Shown one piece after another: positions 43,304 through 52,466 of a DNA stretch of 64,000 nucleotides; position 1 is the first letter of the stretch, and the number at the start of each line of letters is the position of its first letter. A program made the translations under genes and the position numbers. The stretch spans positions 354,130-418,129 of the forward strand of contig NZ_CAMLHC010000003.1 in assembly GCF_946479755.1 (NCBI RefSeq), written 5' to 3'. The notes below the pieces were generated by a model. That model saw nothing but the letters and a program-made list of their open reading frames with translations, did not search any database and was not told the origin of the DNA. This stretch comes from an uncultured Chitinophaga sp. GTDB lineage: Bacteria > Bacteroidota > Bacteroidia > Chitinophagales > Chitinophagaceae.

Positions 43304-44674
43304 TTATATATGGGGGAGCAGGACAGTAAACGTGGTGCCTTCAGCCACCGTAGAGGTAACGGTGATATGGCCATTGTGTATCTGCACGATCTTTTTGCAG
43401 ATTGATAAGCCTAGGCCATGGCCGCGGGTTTGATGGGCGTTCTCGCCACGGTAAAAAGGCTCGAAAACTTTATTGATTTCACCGGAGGGGATCACCGGTC
43501 CCCGGTTTTTGATTTGTACCGTGATGTATTGGGTGAAGAAATCGATCGATACATGGGCGCTGTTGTCAGGGGAGAACTTGCAGGCATTGTCTATCAGATT
43601 CAGGAAGAGCACTTTCAACAGGCTTTCGTTGCCGGAGCAAGTGACCAGCAGTTCGTTTTCCGGTACTTTGACAAACTGGATGTCTACTTTGCCGGGTGTT
43701 TTTTGTTTCAGCCGGATCAGGTTGGCCATGTCCATCAGCAGCTCGTCGATGCGTACATTGTCGAACACAAACTGTTCCTGGTTCAGTTCTGACTGTGCCA
43801 GCTGCAGCAGTCCGTTCGACAGGTCCGACAAATTCTCCGCGTCTTCCAATACAGATACCAGGAGCGTCTGGTATTCTTCTTTGGTGCGTTCTTTGGAAAG
43901 GGTGACCTGCAGCTGGCTGATAATGGCTGCCAGCGGCGTACGCAGCTCATGGGAGGCGTTGCTGACGAAACTTTTCTGCAGATCGAACGAATTGCCAAGG
44001 CGCTGCAGCATGGTGTTGAAGTTGGCGCCCAGGGTGGCTATTTCATCTTTGCCTTTTACGGCAACCTGGGTGTCCAGCATGTTGCTGGCGTTGATTTTAT
44101 CAACCTGTTGCACCAGTTTATCGATGGGCTGCATCATTTTGCGGGCGAAGAAATAACCCACGCCCACCAGTATGGCCACCGCGGTGATCAACTCTATCAG
44201 CAGTATCTGGCGGAGGTTCTGGAGGTTTTGAAAGCCGTATTTATCGAAAGAAGACACGATCACGATCACTGACACATCTTCTTCTGTATAATAAACGCCT
44301 ACCTGCTCACCGCTGTTTTTGATGTTGCTGTATAATTTGTTTTGTTTGATATAGTCCAGCAGGCTGCGGTGTGTGCGGATGGTGGTGTCTTTGAGGTTGC
44401 TGTAGAGCAGGTCGTACTCCGGGTTGTAAACGAGGATGGTTTCCTTGTAGAGGTCCTGGAAAGTGGTGCGGTCCAGTTTCCGCAGCAGGTCTACTTTCAC
44501 GTGACCGTCTTCGATGATTACGTTGGCAATAGAGCGGGCGCGGTATTCCAGTCGCTCCAGGTATTCGGCGCGCCTGGATTTGGAAGAGAAATAATAAGCC
44601 AGCACGGCAAAGGCTATCAGCATCAGCGAGGCTGACAGGGTGTAATACAGTGCTATTTTATATTTGATCTTCAT
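43304..44674 (-). CDS. Sensor histidine kinase (HAMP, HisKA, HATPase)
   Basis: A 456-residue membrane kinase. Two membrane segments (about 9-28 and 158-178) enclose a periplasmic sensor of about 125 residues; HAMP (MQPIDKLVQQVDKI) is followed by the H-box VSNASHELRTPLAAI and the N, G1 and G2 boxes (NLIDNACKFS, GHGLGLSICKKI). By position it senses envelope metal and phosphorylates the response regulator 6 bases upstream. Together they likely control the efflux genes that follow directly. Confidence 0.92.
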   Translation of the reverse strand: MKIKYKIALYYTLSASLMLIAFAVLAYYFSSKSRRAEYLERLEYRARSIANVIIEDGHVKVDLLRKLDRTTFQDLYKETILVYNPEYDLLYSNLKDTTIRTHRSLLDYIKQNKLYSNIKNSGEQVGVYYTEEDVSVIVIVSSFDKYGFQNLQNLRQILLIELITAVAILVGVGYFFARKMMQPIDKLVQQVDKINASNMLDTQVAVKGKDEIATLGANFNTMLQRLGNSFDLQKSFVSNASHELRTPLAAIISQLQVTLSKERTKEEYQTLLVSVLEDAENLSDLSNGLLQLAQSELNQEQFVFDNVRIDELLMDMANLIRLKQKTPGKVDIQFVKVPENELLVTCSGNESLLKVLFLNLIDNACKFSPDNSAHVSIDFFTQYITVQIKNRGPVIPSGEINKVFEPFYRGENAHQTRGHGLGLSICKKIVQIHNGHITVTSTVAEGTTFTVLLPHI

Positions 44675-44680
44675 GCAGGA

Positions 44681-45367
44681 TTACTCTTCCGAGAGATAAT
44701 ATCCCATGCCGGTTTTGGTATGGAGCAGTTTCTGCTCAAAGTCTTTATCGATTTTTTTGCGGAGGAAGTTCATATATACTTCGATGACGTTGGTACCGGT
44801 GTCGAAGTCGATGTCCCATACTTTTTCAGCGATGGTGAGTTTGGAGATCACTTTGCCTTTGTGCAGTGCCAGGAAGTCGAGCAGCTGATACTCTTTGGCG
44901 GTGAGGGCAATTTTTTTACCGCCGCGGGTAACTTCTTTCTTTTCCCGGTCTATTTCCAGGTCGGCGATGGTGATCTTGTACTGGGTGCTGTGTGGGGCTT
45001 CTGAGCCGGCCCGCTTGAGGAATACGCGGATACGCGCCAGCAGTTCCCGGAAGTCGAAGGGTTTTACCAGGTAGTCATCTGCTCCCAGTTCAAAGGCCTG
45101 CATTTTGTCTTCCACGCCGCCCAGTGCGGTAAGCATGATTACGGGCACGCGGTTGTTTTTGCGGCGGATCACTTCGCACAGTTCGTAGCCGTTGTGATGG
45201 GGGAGGTTGAGGTCCAGAATGACAAGGTCGTAGTTGTTGCTGGCAGCCAGGCTTTTACCCATGCGGCCGTCGTAGGCCACGTCTACCTCGAAGCCGTTTT
45301 CTTCAAGGCCTTTTTTTACGGCATTGGCTACTTTGACTTCATCTTCTACCACCAGTATTTTCTGCAT
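44681..45367 (-). CDS. OmpR-family response regulator
   Basis: A 228-residue DNA-binding regulator with receiver (Asp9, Asp52 in VILDLNLP, Lys in YLVKPF) and a winged-helix Trans_reg_C domain (KKIALTAKEYQLLDFLALH ... VIEVYMNFLRKKID). All phosphotransfer residues are present, in contrast to the receiver at 35379. The ATG at 45367 is preferred to an upstream frame extension that would cross the preceding terminator. It is the first gene of the five-gene efflux locus. Confidence 0.93.
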   Translation of the reverse strand: MQKILVVEDEVKVANAVKKGLEENGFEVDVAYDGRMGKSLAASNNYDLVILDLNLPHHNGYELCEVIRRKNNRVPVIMLTALGGVEDKMQAFELGADDYLVKPFDFRELLARIRVFLKRAGSEAPHSTQYKITIADLEIDREKKEVTRGGKKIALTAKEYQLLDFLALHKGKVISKLTIAEKVWDIDFDTGTNVIEVYMNFLRKKIDKDFEQKLLHTKTGMGYYLSEE

Positions 45368-45381
45368 ATGGAGTGGTTTTA

Positions 45382-45414
45382 AAAAACGAATTGGGAGTAT
45401 ATCTCCCAATTCGT
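45382..45414 (-). terminator. Intrinsic terminator of the ABC-F gene
   Basis: A 12-bp stem (45386-45397 with 45403-45414, loop TATAT region); on the minus strand TTTTTT follows. It separates the ABC-F gene from the regulator/efflux genes downstream. Confidence 0.85.
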
Positions 45415-45430
45415 GATCTGTCATTCGTTA

Positions 45431-47392
45431 TTAGCTCACCAGGTTAGCTTCCAGTTGCATGATTTTCTCGAAGAGCTGTTCGTATTGTTCGTTGGCCCGG
45501 TCAATGAATTTCAGTACGTCCTGGTATTCGCTTTCCACCTGGGCAAACTTAGTCCGGTCGTTATAGGTGGCCGGGTCGCCTAAGTTGGCTTCCAGGCTGG
45601 CTTTACGTTCTTTGAGGCTGGCCAGCTGTCCTTCTACCTGTGCAAACTGTTTCTGTTGTTTTTGCAGTTCGCGTTGCACATCTTTATTGATAGCGCCTTT
45701 GGTAGCGTTGTTATTATTGGTAGCGGCGGGCGCCTGTTTGGTTTCTTTTTTTGTTTCGGCGGGAGCGGCTTTTACGGGGGCGGCGGCTTGTGCGGCCATC
45801 CGTTTTTTCCACTCTTCGTATTCGGCGTAGGTACCTTTAAACTCTTTGATTTCGCCGTCCACGATTTCCCAGATTTTGTTGGCGGTCTGGCTCACGAAGT
45901 AACGGTCGTGCGATACGAGTACGAAGCTGCCTTCATATTTATCGAGGGCGTCGATCAGCATCTGCACGGAGTTCATGTCGAGGTGGTTGGTAGGTTCATC
46001 GAGCATGAGGAAGTTGGCCTGGCTGATGATGGTTTTAGCGAGTGCCACCCTGGCCTTTTCACCACCGGAGAGGATACGGATTTTTTTGAATACGTCGTCG
46101 CCGGTAAAGAGGAAGCAGCCGAGCAGCTGGCGCAGTTCCAGTTCGGTGCGGCCGGAACCGAAATTTTTCAGTTCGTCGAGGATCTCGCTGTTGAGGTCCA
46201 GGGATTCGAGCTGGTGCTGTGCATAGAAGCTGGTCACCACGTTATGTCCAGGTACTCTTTCGCCTTCCATGGGTTCCATGCCGAAGATCATACGCAGCAG
46301 GGTGGATTTACCCTTACCGTTGGCACCGATCAGGGCAATCTTATCGCCACGGTTGATCTCTGCGCTGGTATTTTTCAGGATCTGGTTAGTCCCAAAGGCT
46401 TTGCTGACATTGTTCAGCGTACACAGGATTTTACCCGGTGTTTTATCGATCGAGAAGTTGATCTTGATTTTAGACGGACCGTTATCTACCTGTTCCACCC
46501 GTTCCAGTTTATCCAGTCTTTTGGCGATACTCTGTGCCTGTGCGGCTTTAGAGGCTTTGGCCTTAAAACGTTCGATAAATCTTTCCTGCTGGCGGATATA
46601 GTCCTGTTGGTTGTCGTAGGCGCGTTGCTGCATTTCGCGGCGCAGTTCTTTTTCCACTTCATAGTCGGCATAGGAGCCGGCGTAGTGGTGCAGTTGCTGC
46701 TGGTACACTTCCACGATTTTGTTGACCATACGGTCCAGGAAGAAACGGTCGTGCGATACGATGATCACGGCGCCGTTGTAGCCAACGAGGTAACGTTCCA
46801 GCCATTCGATGGAGGGGAGGTCAAGGTGGTTCGTCGGTTCGTCGAGCATGAGTACGTCCGGCTGCTGGAGGATAAGACGGGCGAGGAGCACGCGCATGCG
46901 CCATCCACCGGAGAACTCGCTATAGGGGCGGTCCAGGTCGGCGGTGGTAAAGCCGAGGCCTTCCAGTACCTGTGCCGTTTTGTGTTTCATGTTGTAGCCG
47001 TCCAGCGCTTCAAATTCGTGGAGGGCATCGCTGAACTGGTGCAAGAGCTCTTCTGTCTGGTCGTGTTCCAGTTCTTTGGTGAGCCTGTCGATCTCTTTTT
47101 CCAGTTCCAGCGCTTTGCCGAAGGCCATCATCCCCACGGTGAGGATAGACTCGTCGGTCTCAAAGCTGAGCAGGTCCTGGTTGAAGAAGCCGATCGTCAG
47201 GTTTTTGCTTTTATTAACGCTTCCTTTGGAAACGGAGTATTCGCCATTGATAATACGCAGCAGGGTGGATTTTCCTGTTCCATTCAATCCGATAAGGCCA
47301 ACGCGGTCTCCCGGCTCAATATGCCAGGAAGAATCTTCCAGGATAACCCTGGACCCAAACTCAAAAGTAATGTCCTGTAATGCGATTAACAT
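45431..47392 (-). CDS. ABC-F family ATP-binding protein
   Basis: A 653-residue soluble protein with two ABC domains and no membrane part. The Walker A motifs are GLNGTGKST and GANGKGKST; signatures are YSEFSGGWRMR and ILSGGEKARV; Walker B/H-loops are VLMLDEPTNHLD and FLMLDEPTNHLD. The linker and the C-terminal coiled coil (about 560-650) resemble the Uup/YheS group. ABC-F proteins act on ribosomes in translation or antibiotic protection; which subgroup applies is not certain. It is a single-gene unit with a -7 element at 47422-47429. Confidence 0.92.
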   Translation of the reverse strand: MLIALQDITFEFGSRVILEDSSWHIEPGDRVGLIGLNGTGKSTLLRIINGEYSVSKGSVNKSKNLTIGFFNQDLLSFETDESILTVGMMAFGKALELEKEIDRLTKELEHDQTEELLHQFSDALHEFEALDGYNMKHKTAQVLEGLGFTTADLDRPYSEFSGGWRMRVLLARLILQQPDVLMLDEPTNHLDLPSIEWLERYLVGYNGAVIIVSHDRFFLDRMVNKIVEVYQQQLHHYAGSYADYEVEKELRREMQQRAYDNQQDYIRQQERFIERFKAKASKAAQAQSIAKRLDKLERVEQVDNGPSKIKINFSIDKTPGKILCTLNNVSKAFGTNQILKNTSAEINRGDKIALIGANGKGKSTLLRMIFGMEPMEGERVPGHNVVTSFYAQHQLESLDLNSEILDELKNFGSGRTELELRQLLGCFLFTGDDVFKKIRILSGGEKARVALAKTIISQANFLMLDEPTNHLDMNSVQMLIDALDKYEGSFVLVSHDRYFVSQTANKIWEIVDGEIKEFKGTYAEYEEWKKRMAAQAAAPVKAAPAETKKETKQAPAATNNNNATKGAINKDVQRELQKQQKQFAQVEGQLASLKERKASLEANLGDPATYNDRTKFAQVESEYQDVLKFIDRANEQYEQLFEKIMQLEANLVS

Positions 47393-47421
47393 AATTGATC
47401 AAAAATTGGATAAAAAACGTG

Positions 47422-47429
47422 CAAAGGTA
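47422..47429 (-). promoter_or_regulatory. Candidate -7 element of the ABC-F gene
   Basis: Exact TACCTTTG on the minus strand, 30 bases before the start. Confidence 0.55.
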
Positions 47430-47569
47430 ACCAGAACTTATGTCATTTTAATGTTTCCGATGCTTTTGTATTTTCGTTATTTATTAATAATTGATAATCA
47501 GTATAATAGAAATGGCAGTTTATCTGATCGAATGTTGGGTGCCTGTTTTTAGTCCCCGCTGATTATTAT

Positions 47570-47577
47570 TACTTTTG
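47570..47577 (+). promoter_or_regulatory. Candidate -7 element of the DUF3347 gene
   Basis: TACTTTTG, a TAnnTTTG match, 22 bases before the likely ATG at 47599. Confidence 0.5.
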
Positions 47578-47598
47578 CGAACGAAGAAAACATCCACC

Positions 47599-48189
47599 AT
47601 GAATTTCAGATTAGGCGTTCCCGTGGGAACATTATGCATAGCGGTAGCCCTGTTTGGCTGTCAGTCATCCTCCACCAAATCCGGCGAAGAAGCGGCAGCG
47701 GCTCCGGCAGCGGCGTTACAGGCGCCCTATAGCCAGGTATTTTACGATTCTCTTCAAACGGTCATGCAGTCTTACTATCAGCTGTCGGCCGCCCTGGTAA
47801 AGGCGGACAGCGCGGCGGCCGACCAGGCGGCGGCTTCCCTGAAGCAACACATGGACAGCCTGCCGGTAAGTTCCCTCCAGATGGACAGCAGCCACCTTAG
47901 CATCATCACCGGTACCACCGGCAGCATCAGCGCTGAACTGGCGGGCTTTGAAGGCGAAAAAGACCTCGAAGGCAAACGGTCTTCCTTCCAGATGGTGTCT
48001 GACATGTTGTTCGATCTTGTCAAGAATACCGGCCTCAAAGGTAAGACCATCTACCACCAGTATTGCCCGATGGCCTTTGATGACAAAGGCGCTTACTGGT
48101 TGAGCGATAAACCGGAGATCTTCAATCCTTACTTCGGCGATAAAATGTTGCATTGCGGGGAAACAAAAGATACTTTAAGTTACCAGTAA
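47599..48189 (+). CDS. DUF3347 lipoprotein
   Basis: A 196-residue lipoprotein (lipobox AVALFGC, Cys21). The C-terminal part contains the DUF3347 pattern: helical region with YYQLSAALVKADS, then YHQYCPMAFDDKGAYWLSD and the tail MLHCGE. The conserved Cys, Met and His are candidate metal ligands; DUF3347 proteins are often encoded beside copper or heavy-metal efflux genes, as here (2 kb from the RND locus). ATG 47599 is preferred, since the frame start at 47575 lies in the -7 region. A metal-handling role is inference. Confidence 0.8.
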   Translation: MNFRLGVPVGTLCIAVALFGCQSSSTKSGEEAAAAPAAALQAPYSQVFYDSLQTVMQSYYQLSAALVKADSAAADQAAASLKQHMDSLPVSSLQMDSSHLSIITGTTGSISAELAGFEGEKDLEGKRSSFQMVSDMLFDLVKNTGLKGKTIYHQYCPMAFDDKGAYWLSDKPEIFNPYFGDKMLHCGETKDTLSYQ

Positions 48190-48232
48190 ATTGTAAATTA
48201 CTGTCTATTGCCGGAGCACAATAGACAGTAAT

Positions 48233-50596
48233 ATGCAAAGCTTTAGATATGTCGTTACTTTCCTGATGATCCTGACCCTGTGTGTGACTGCAAAGGCGCA
48301 GCATTACACCATTAGCGGGTATGTGCGCGACAGCACCAACGGCGAATCGCTCCCCGGTGCCACGGTACATGTGCAGGGTACCGGCACCGGCATCCAGACC
48401 AACACCTACGGATTTTATTCCCTCTCCCTGTCTCCCGGCACTTATACCATCGTTTATTCTTTTGTGGGTTATGAAAGCAAATCGCTGGAGCTGAACCTAA
48501 CAGGCAATACTATACGTTACGTGGAACTGCTGCCCCGTTCTTACCAGGCGAAAGAAGTGGTGGTGACGGCCCGGCAGCAGCATGCGCATGTGAAAAGCAC
48601 AGACATGGGCCGGGTAGAGATGTCATCCCAGCAGGTGAAGAAGTTGCCTGCGCTGATGGGGGAGACGGATGTGCTGAAGGCGCTGCAGCTCATGCCAGGC
48701 GTGCAGGCCGCCGGAGAAGGCAATGCCGGTTTTTACGTACGCGGCGGCGGACCGGACCAGAACCTGATCCTGCTGGACGAAGCGCCGGTATACAATACCG
48801 GTCACCTGTTCGGCTTCTTTTCCGTATTTAATGCCGACGCCATCAAAAATACGACCCTTATCAAGGGAGGCATGCCGGCCAACTACGGCGGGCGGCTATC
48901 GTCTGTCGTGGATGTGAACATGAAAGAAGGCAACAACAAAACATTCCAGGGCGAAGGGGGCATAGGGCTGATCGCATCCCGGCTTTCCCTGCAGGGACCG
49001 CTGAAAAAGGACAAAGCCTCTTTCATCGTTTCCGGCAGGCGCACCTATATCGACCTGCTCTCCAAGCCCTTTGTGAACAATTCGGAGTACAAGGGCACCG
49101 GTTATTACTTTTATGACCTGAACATGAAAGTGAACTACATCCTGTCTGACAAAGACCGGCTGTATCTCAGCGGCTACCTCGGCCGCGATGTGTTCAGCTT
49201 TTCCAGCAATAACCGTAAGTTCGTGGTGAAGATCCCCTGGGGCAACAGTACCGCCACCCTGCGCTGGAACCACGTTTTCAGCAGCAAGCTGTTTGCCAAC
49301 CTGTCGCTGATTTATAACGACTACAAGTTTCAGTTCAGCGCGCTGCAGAACAATTTTAACCTCCGCCTGTCATCCGGTATCAGCGATGCCAACGGGAAAC
49401 TGGATTTCGATTTTTATGCCAGTCCCCGCCACCATATTAAGTTTGGCGGTAATTATATTTACCATGTGTTCACGCCCAGCACTGTCAGCGGCGGACAGGA
49501 CTCTACTATATTTTCTCCGCCGGAAAACGCCTACAAGAAGTATGCGCATGAAGTAGGGGCCTACCTGATGGACGACTGGGAGATATCGCCGCATCTGCAG
49601 CTTAATGCAGGCGTGCGTTTCAGTGGTTTTATGCAGATAGGGCCTTACACCCGTTATATCCGCGATGCTGCCGGTCAGAAAACCGACAGCGTACGGTACG
49701 GCCGCTGGCGGCCGGTGGTGAGCTATGGCGGCTTTGAGCCGCGCCTGATCCTGCGGTATTCCTGGAATAATGACAATGCCATCAAGGCTGCTTTTACGCG
49801 TAACTACCAGTTTATCCACCTGGTGTCCAATGCCGGCACCACTTTGCCGACAGATGTGTGGGTGCCCAGTACCTACCGGGTGCAGCCACAGCAGTCGTGG
49901 CAATATTCCGCCGGCTACTTCCGTAGTTTTAAAAATAATACCTACGAAGCCTCTGTTGAAACCTATTATAAGGAGATGTACCACCAGATAGAATACCGGG
50001 AAGGGTATACGCCGTCTTTGTCTGACCCTGAGCTGGATTTTGTATTTGGCAGAGGGAAAGCTTACGGGGTGGAGGTGTTTGTGAACAAAAAGAAAGGTGC
50101 GCTCACCGGCTGGCTGGGGTATACGCTGGCATGGACCTGGCGGAAGTTTCCCCAGCTGAATGATGGTAACTGGTACCCGGCAAAGTACGACCGGCGGCAC
50201 GATTTCGTGGCGGTGGCTACGTATGAATTAAATAAACGGTGGACTTTTTCAGGAGTGTTCATCTACGGCACGGGCAACACTACTACGATGCCGGAACAGT
50301 TCTATTTCATGGAAGGCGCGTTGGTACAGGGATATGGTAAGATCAATTCGTATCGCATGGCGCCGTACAACCGGCTGGATTTGTCCGCTATCTATACACC
50401 CAGGCCGAAAAGAGAGAACAAGCGGTTCCAGGGAAGCTGGGCTTTCTCGATTTATAATGTATACAGCAGGAAAAATCCCTATTTCATTTATTTTGACCAG
50501 GAGGGAAAGGCGGTGGATGGGTCACTGAAAGTCACGGCCAAGCAAGTATCGTTGTTTCCGATTATTCCCGCGGTGACGTATAATTTTAGGTTTTAG
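48233..50596 (+). CDS. TonB-dependent receptor with carboxypeptidase-like domain
   Basis: A 787-residue outer-membrane receptor: signal peptide (1-23, TAKAQ), carboxypeptidase-like domain (ISGYVRDSTNGESLPGATV), plug (MGETDVLKALQLMPGVQAAG, VRGGGPDQNLILLDEAPVY) and a barrel ending YNFRF. The VRGGGPDQN plug motif is typical of receptors found in Bacteroidota metal or siderophore loci. It starts 43 bases after the DUF3347 lipoprotein and could share its transcript; that proximity hints at a metal or metallophore ligand but does not prove it. Confidence 0.9.
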   Translation: MQSFRYVVTFLMILTLCVTAKAQHYTISGYVRDSTNGESLPGATVHVQGTGTGIQTNTYGFYSLSLSPGTYTIVYSFVGYESKSLELNLTGNTIRYVELLPRSYQAKEVVVTARQQHAHVKSTDMGRVEMSSQQVKKLPALMGETDVLKALQLMPGVQAAGEGNAGFYVRGGGPDQNLILLDEAPVYNTGHLFGFFSVFNADAIKNTTLIKGGMPANYGGRLSSVVDVNMKEGNNKTFQGEGGIGLIASRLSLQGPLKKDKASFIVSGRRTYIDLLSKPFVNNSEYKGTGYYFYDLNMKVNYILSDKDRLYLSGYLGRDVFSFSSNNRKFVVKIPWGNSTATLRWNHVFSSKLFANLSLIYNDYKFQFSALQNNFNLRLSSGISDANGKLDFDFYASPRHHIKFGGNYIYHVFTPSTVSGGQDSTIFSPPENAYKKYAHEVGAYLMDDWEISPHLQLNAGVRFSGFMQIGPYTRYIRDAAGQKTDSVRYGRWRPVVSYGGFEPRLILRYSWNNDNAIKAAFTRNYQFIHLVSNAGTTLPTDVWVPSTYRVQPQQSWQYSAGYFRSFKNNTYEASVETYYKEMYHQIEYREGYTPSLSDPELDFVFGRGKAYGVEVFVNKKKGALTGWLGYTLAWTWRKFPQLNDGNWYPAKYDRRHDFVAVATYELNKRWTFSGVFIYGTGNTTTMPEQFYFMEGALVQGYGKINSYRMAPYNRLDLSAIYTPRPKRENKRFQGSWAFSIYNVYSRKNPYFIYFDQEGKAVDGSLKVTAKQVSLFPIIPAVTYNFRF

Positions 50597-50599
50597 TGA

Positions 50600-50971
50600 T
50601 CATTTAAAGAACTTAAAGTAGGTCCAGATGATACCCAGAATAGTGCCTGTGATGGTCACGTATTGTAACATGCCGGTATTGCTCATTTTTGAACAAATTT
50701 CTTTGAAGTCCGCTTGTATTTGGAGCTGTACTTTGTCTAGTTTTGTTTGACAGTTTCCAAGGTCTTCTTTGAATCCATTAAGATCTTCTTTAATTTTATC
50801 CAGCTTGGTATCTACCACCACGAGTTTGGTGGAAAGTTGTTGTATATCTGTTTTAAGCGGGTCTTTGCTGTAGGCTGCATCCATTTCGGAGAGAAGTTCT
50901 TGTGCTTTTGCATCTTCCAGGTGGAGGTCCTTTCTGAATATATCGTAGATTTTGATATTATTTGTAGACAT
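50600..50971 (-). CDS. Small coiled-coil protein with C-terminal membrane anchor (copy A)
   Basis: A 123-residue protein of a local family. The N-terminal motif IYDIFRKDLHLEDAKAQELL is followed by a coiled coil (about 30-92) and a single membrane segment near the C-terminus (about 100-120). Related genes lie directly upstream (51230, 51519), with a decayed copy between. It resembles DUF1640-like proteins in layout, but I cannot assign a family or role. It ends 3 bases after the convergent TonB receptor. Confidence 0.7.
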   Translation of the reverse strand: MSTNNIKIYDIFRKDLHLEDAKAQELLSEMDAAYSKDPLKTDIQQLSTKLVVVDTKLDKIKEDLNGFKEDLGNCQTKLDKVQLQIQADFKEICSKMSNTGMLQYVTITGTILGIIWTYFKFFK

Positions 50972-51073
50972 AGTTCAAGTAGTTTAGTGATAAAAATAAT
51001 AACCGATATTTAATGCAATGGTGTCGTTGAGTCCAAATCCACAGAGCGTGTGATTCGCGGTTTGGAAGGTTGT

Positions 51074-51228
51074 TTAAAAACATGCTAAGACGCCCAGGGA
51101 GGCCAGGATGTTCAGAATACTGCCCGTATAATGATATTGACAAAGTATTATCTTATCCATTTTTGAGTGAGTTTTTTTAAGTCATCTTTTATTTGAGCAA
51201 GATGCAGGTCATTTCTTAAAGTATCCAT
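51074..51228 (-). pseudogene. Decayed copy of the coiled-coil/membrane-anchor family
   Basis: The minus strand starts MDTLRNDLHLAQIKDDLKKL (51228), matching the family DLHL motif, but stops after 26 residues. A +1 frame then continues KMDKIILCQYHYTGSILNIL down to a stop at 51074, aligning with KMSNTGMLQYVTITGTILGI of copy A. A frameshift and loss of the central coiled coil explain this best. Confidence 0.6.
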
Positions 51229-51229
51229 T

Positions 51230-51478
51230 TTAATGTTGTTTACCGAGATAATTCATTAGCATTCCCATAAAGCCCACAGCAATGGTGATAAATATTGCTA
51301 TCCTGGCAGACAGGCTGCCGACGAGTTCTTTTACATCCATTTTTATTTCTGCCAGTTCTTTGGTGACAAACTCCAGTTTGAGGGAGACTTCTTTGACCTC
51401 ACTTTTGGAGATTTTTTCTTCGCTAAGATGCAGGTCTTGTCTTAAAATGTTATAAATATCGTCATTGGTGGCAATCAT
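51230..51478 (-). CDS. Small coiled-coil protein with C-terminal membrane anchor (copy B)
   Basis: An 82-residue family member with the shortest coiled coil: IYNILRQDLHLSEEKI at the N-terminus, a helix with KELAEIKMDVKELVGSL and one membrane segment (about 58-77). Its stop codon lies one base before the start of the decayed copy. It probably belongs to one minus-strand unit from the promoter near 52000. Function unknown. Confidence 0.65.
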   Translation of the reverse strand: MIATNDDIYNILRQDLHLSEEKISKSEVKEVSLKLEFVTKELAEIKMDVKELVGSLSARIAIFITIAVGFMGMLMNYLGKQH

Positions 51479-51518
51479 AGTATGTATTTTAGTAAGATGA
51501 TATAAAACCGGGTGTTTA

Positions 51519-51950
51519 TTATTTTTTCAGAGAGCTGGCCATTGCGGCCAGAAGCAGGATAAGCGGAATGCAAATTATAAGCATCCAGTAGACGGTATTC
51601 ATTGTGATCGGACTCCAGAAACTCCAGAAATTTTTATCAACCTGCTTCTCGAAATCGCGCAGTTCTACTTTAAGCGTTTCATGCCTCTCTCTGGCATATT
51701 GGTCGTTGCTGTCTATCCGGCGATTAATATTGTCTGCTGCTGCCTGTATCTTCCGTTCATCTGCTTCTCCTATGGCCTGGGCATATTGTATTATTTCCTG
51801 ATGCCGGTCGTTCAGAATAGTGTCCATTTCCGCCAATAGCTCCCGTGCTACTGCGGCGTCCATTTTCAGTTCATCCTTCAGGATGTTGTAAATCCGAAGA
51901 CTTCCACCGGCGAGCATGGGCCTGCATCCCGGTTTTGAAATATAACTCAT
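51519..51950 (-). CDS. Small coiled-coil protein with C-terminal membrane anchor (copy C)
   Basis: A 143-residue family member, first in the cluster. It has the motif IYNILKDELKMDAAVARELLAEMDTILND near residue 20-48 (shared pattern with copy A: LLAEMD/LLSEMD), a long coiled coil (about 50-110) and a C-terminal membrane segment (about 118-138). An alternative start closer to the motif is possible. A plausible promoter lies 48 bases upstream. Role unknown. Confidence 0.68.
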   Translation of the reverse strand: MSYISKPGCRPMLAGGSLRIYNILKDELKMDAAVARELLAEMDTILNDRHQEIIQYAQAIGEADERKIQAAADNINRRIDSNDQYARERHETLKVELRDFEKQVDKNFWSFWSPITMNTVYWMLIICIPLILLLAAMASSLKK

Positions 51951-52256
51951 GTTTTATTGATTAATTGCTCAAAATGAATTGTTTTAGATTATAAAAACAA
52001 AATTACCAACCTACATCTGTCCTCCCAATTTTTTGCACAACAATTTTTTAAATTTCTTCTTTCGGGAGATGAAGAACGGGATAGGAAAGATGTCTGTCAG
52101 GGGTAGTGTGGAAATGTATAGTCGGCCGTGGTGGCTTTCTTTGATGCGCATTGTCCGGGAGCAGGGCAGGAGCGCCCGTTGATACCCGAATTCTCACTAT
52201 CCCTTTATACGCAATAACGATTTTGTCAACTTTCTGATTCCCGGCGGATCAACAGT
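51951..52256. other. Intergenic region between the small-gene cluster and thrS
   Basis: No convincing gene. A minus-strand frame at 52197-52412 is basic, low in complexity and crosses the thrS promoter, so I read it as chance. The region holds two promoters: one leftward for the small-gene cluster and one rightward for thrS. Confidence 0.5.
51998..52028 (-). promoter_or_regulatory. Candidate promoter of the small coiled-coil gene cluster
   Basis: On the minus strand TTG (52028-52026), 20 bases, then TAATTTTG (52005-51998). Confidence 0.55.
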
Positions 52257-52287
52257 TTTGTAAAGTGGAGCAATTTTATTATATTTG
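52257..52287 (+). promoter_or_regulatory. Promoter of thrS
   Basis: TTTG (52257-52260), a 19-base spacer and TATATTTG (52280-52287), an exact consensus match. It implies a leader of about 175 bases, which is long and could be regulated. Confidence 0.75.
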
Positions 52288-52466
52288 TAGGCTTTGTTGA
52301 CTTTCCGGACTGATACCCCACCGCCGCGCGAACCATTATTTTTAAATTCCCTGGAATTTCGCTGGCGGACTAAGCAAAAAGCTAACAAACTATTTCTTAA
52401 CTTCGCAAACATTTTATAAAGGAAATATAGCGCATATGAAAAAGTATGACGCTAACAGTAAAACGT

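Noticed and set aside
45656..47380. 574-residue plus-strand frame antisense to the ABC-F gene
   Set aside because: Mirror frame with no domain; the ABC-F protein is complete.
52197..52412. 71-residue minus-strand frame upstream of thrS
   Set aside because: Covers the thrS promoter, low complexity, no start signal.
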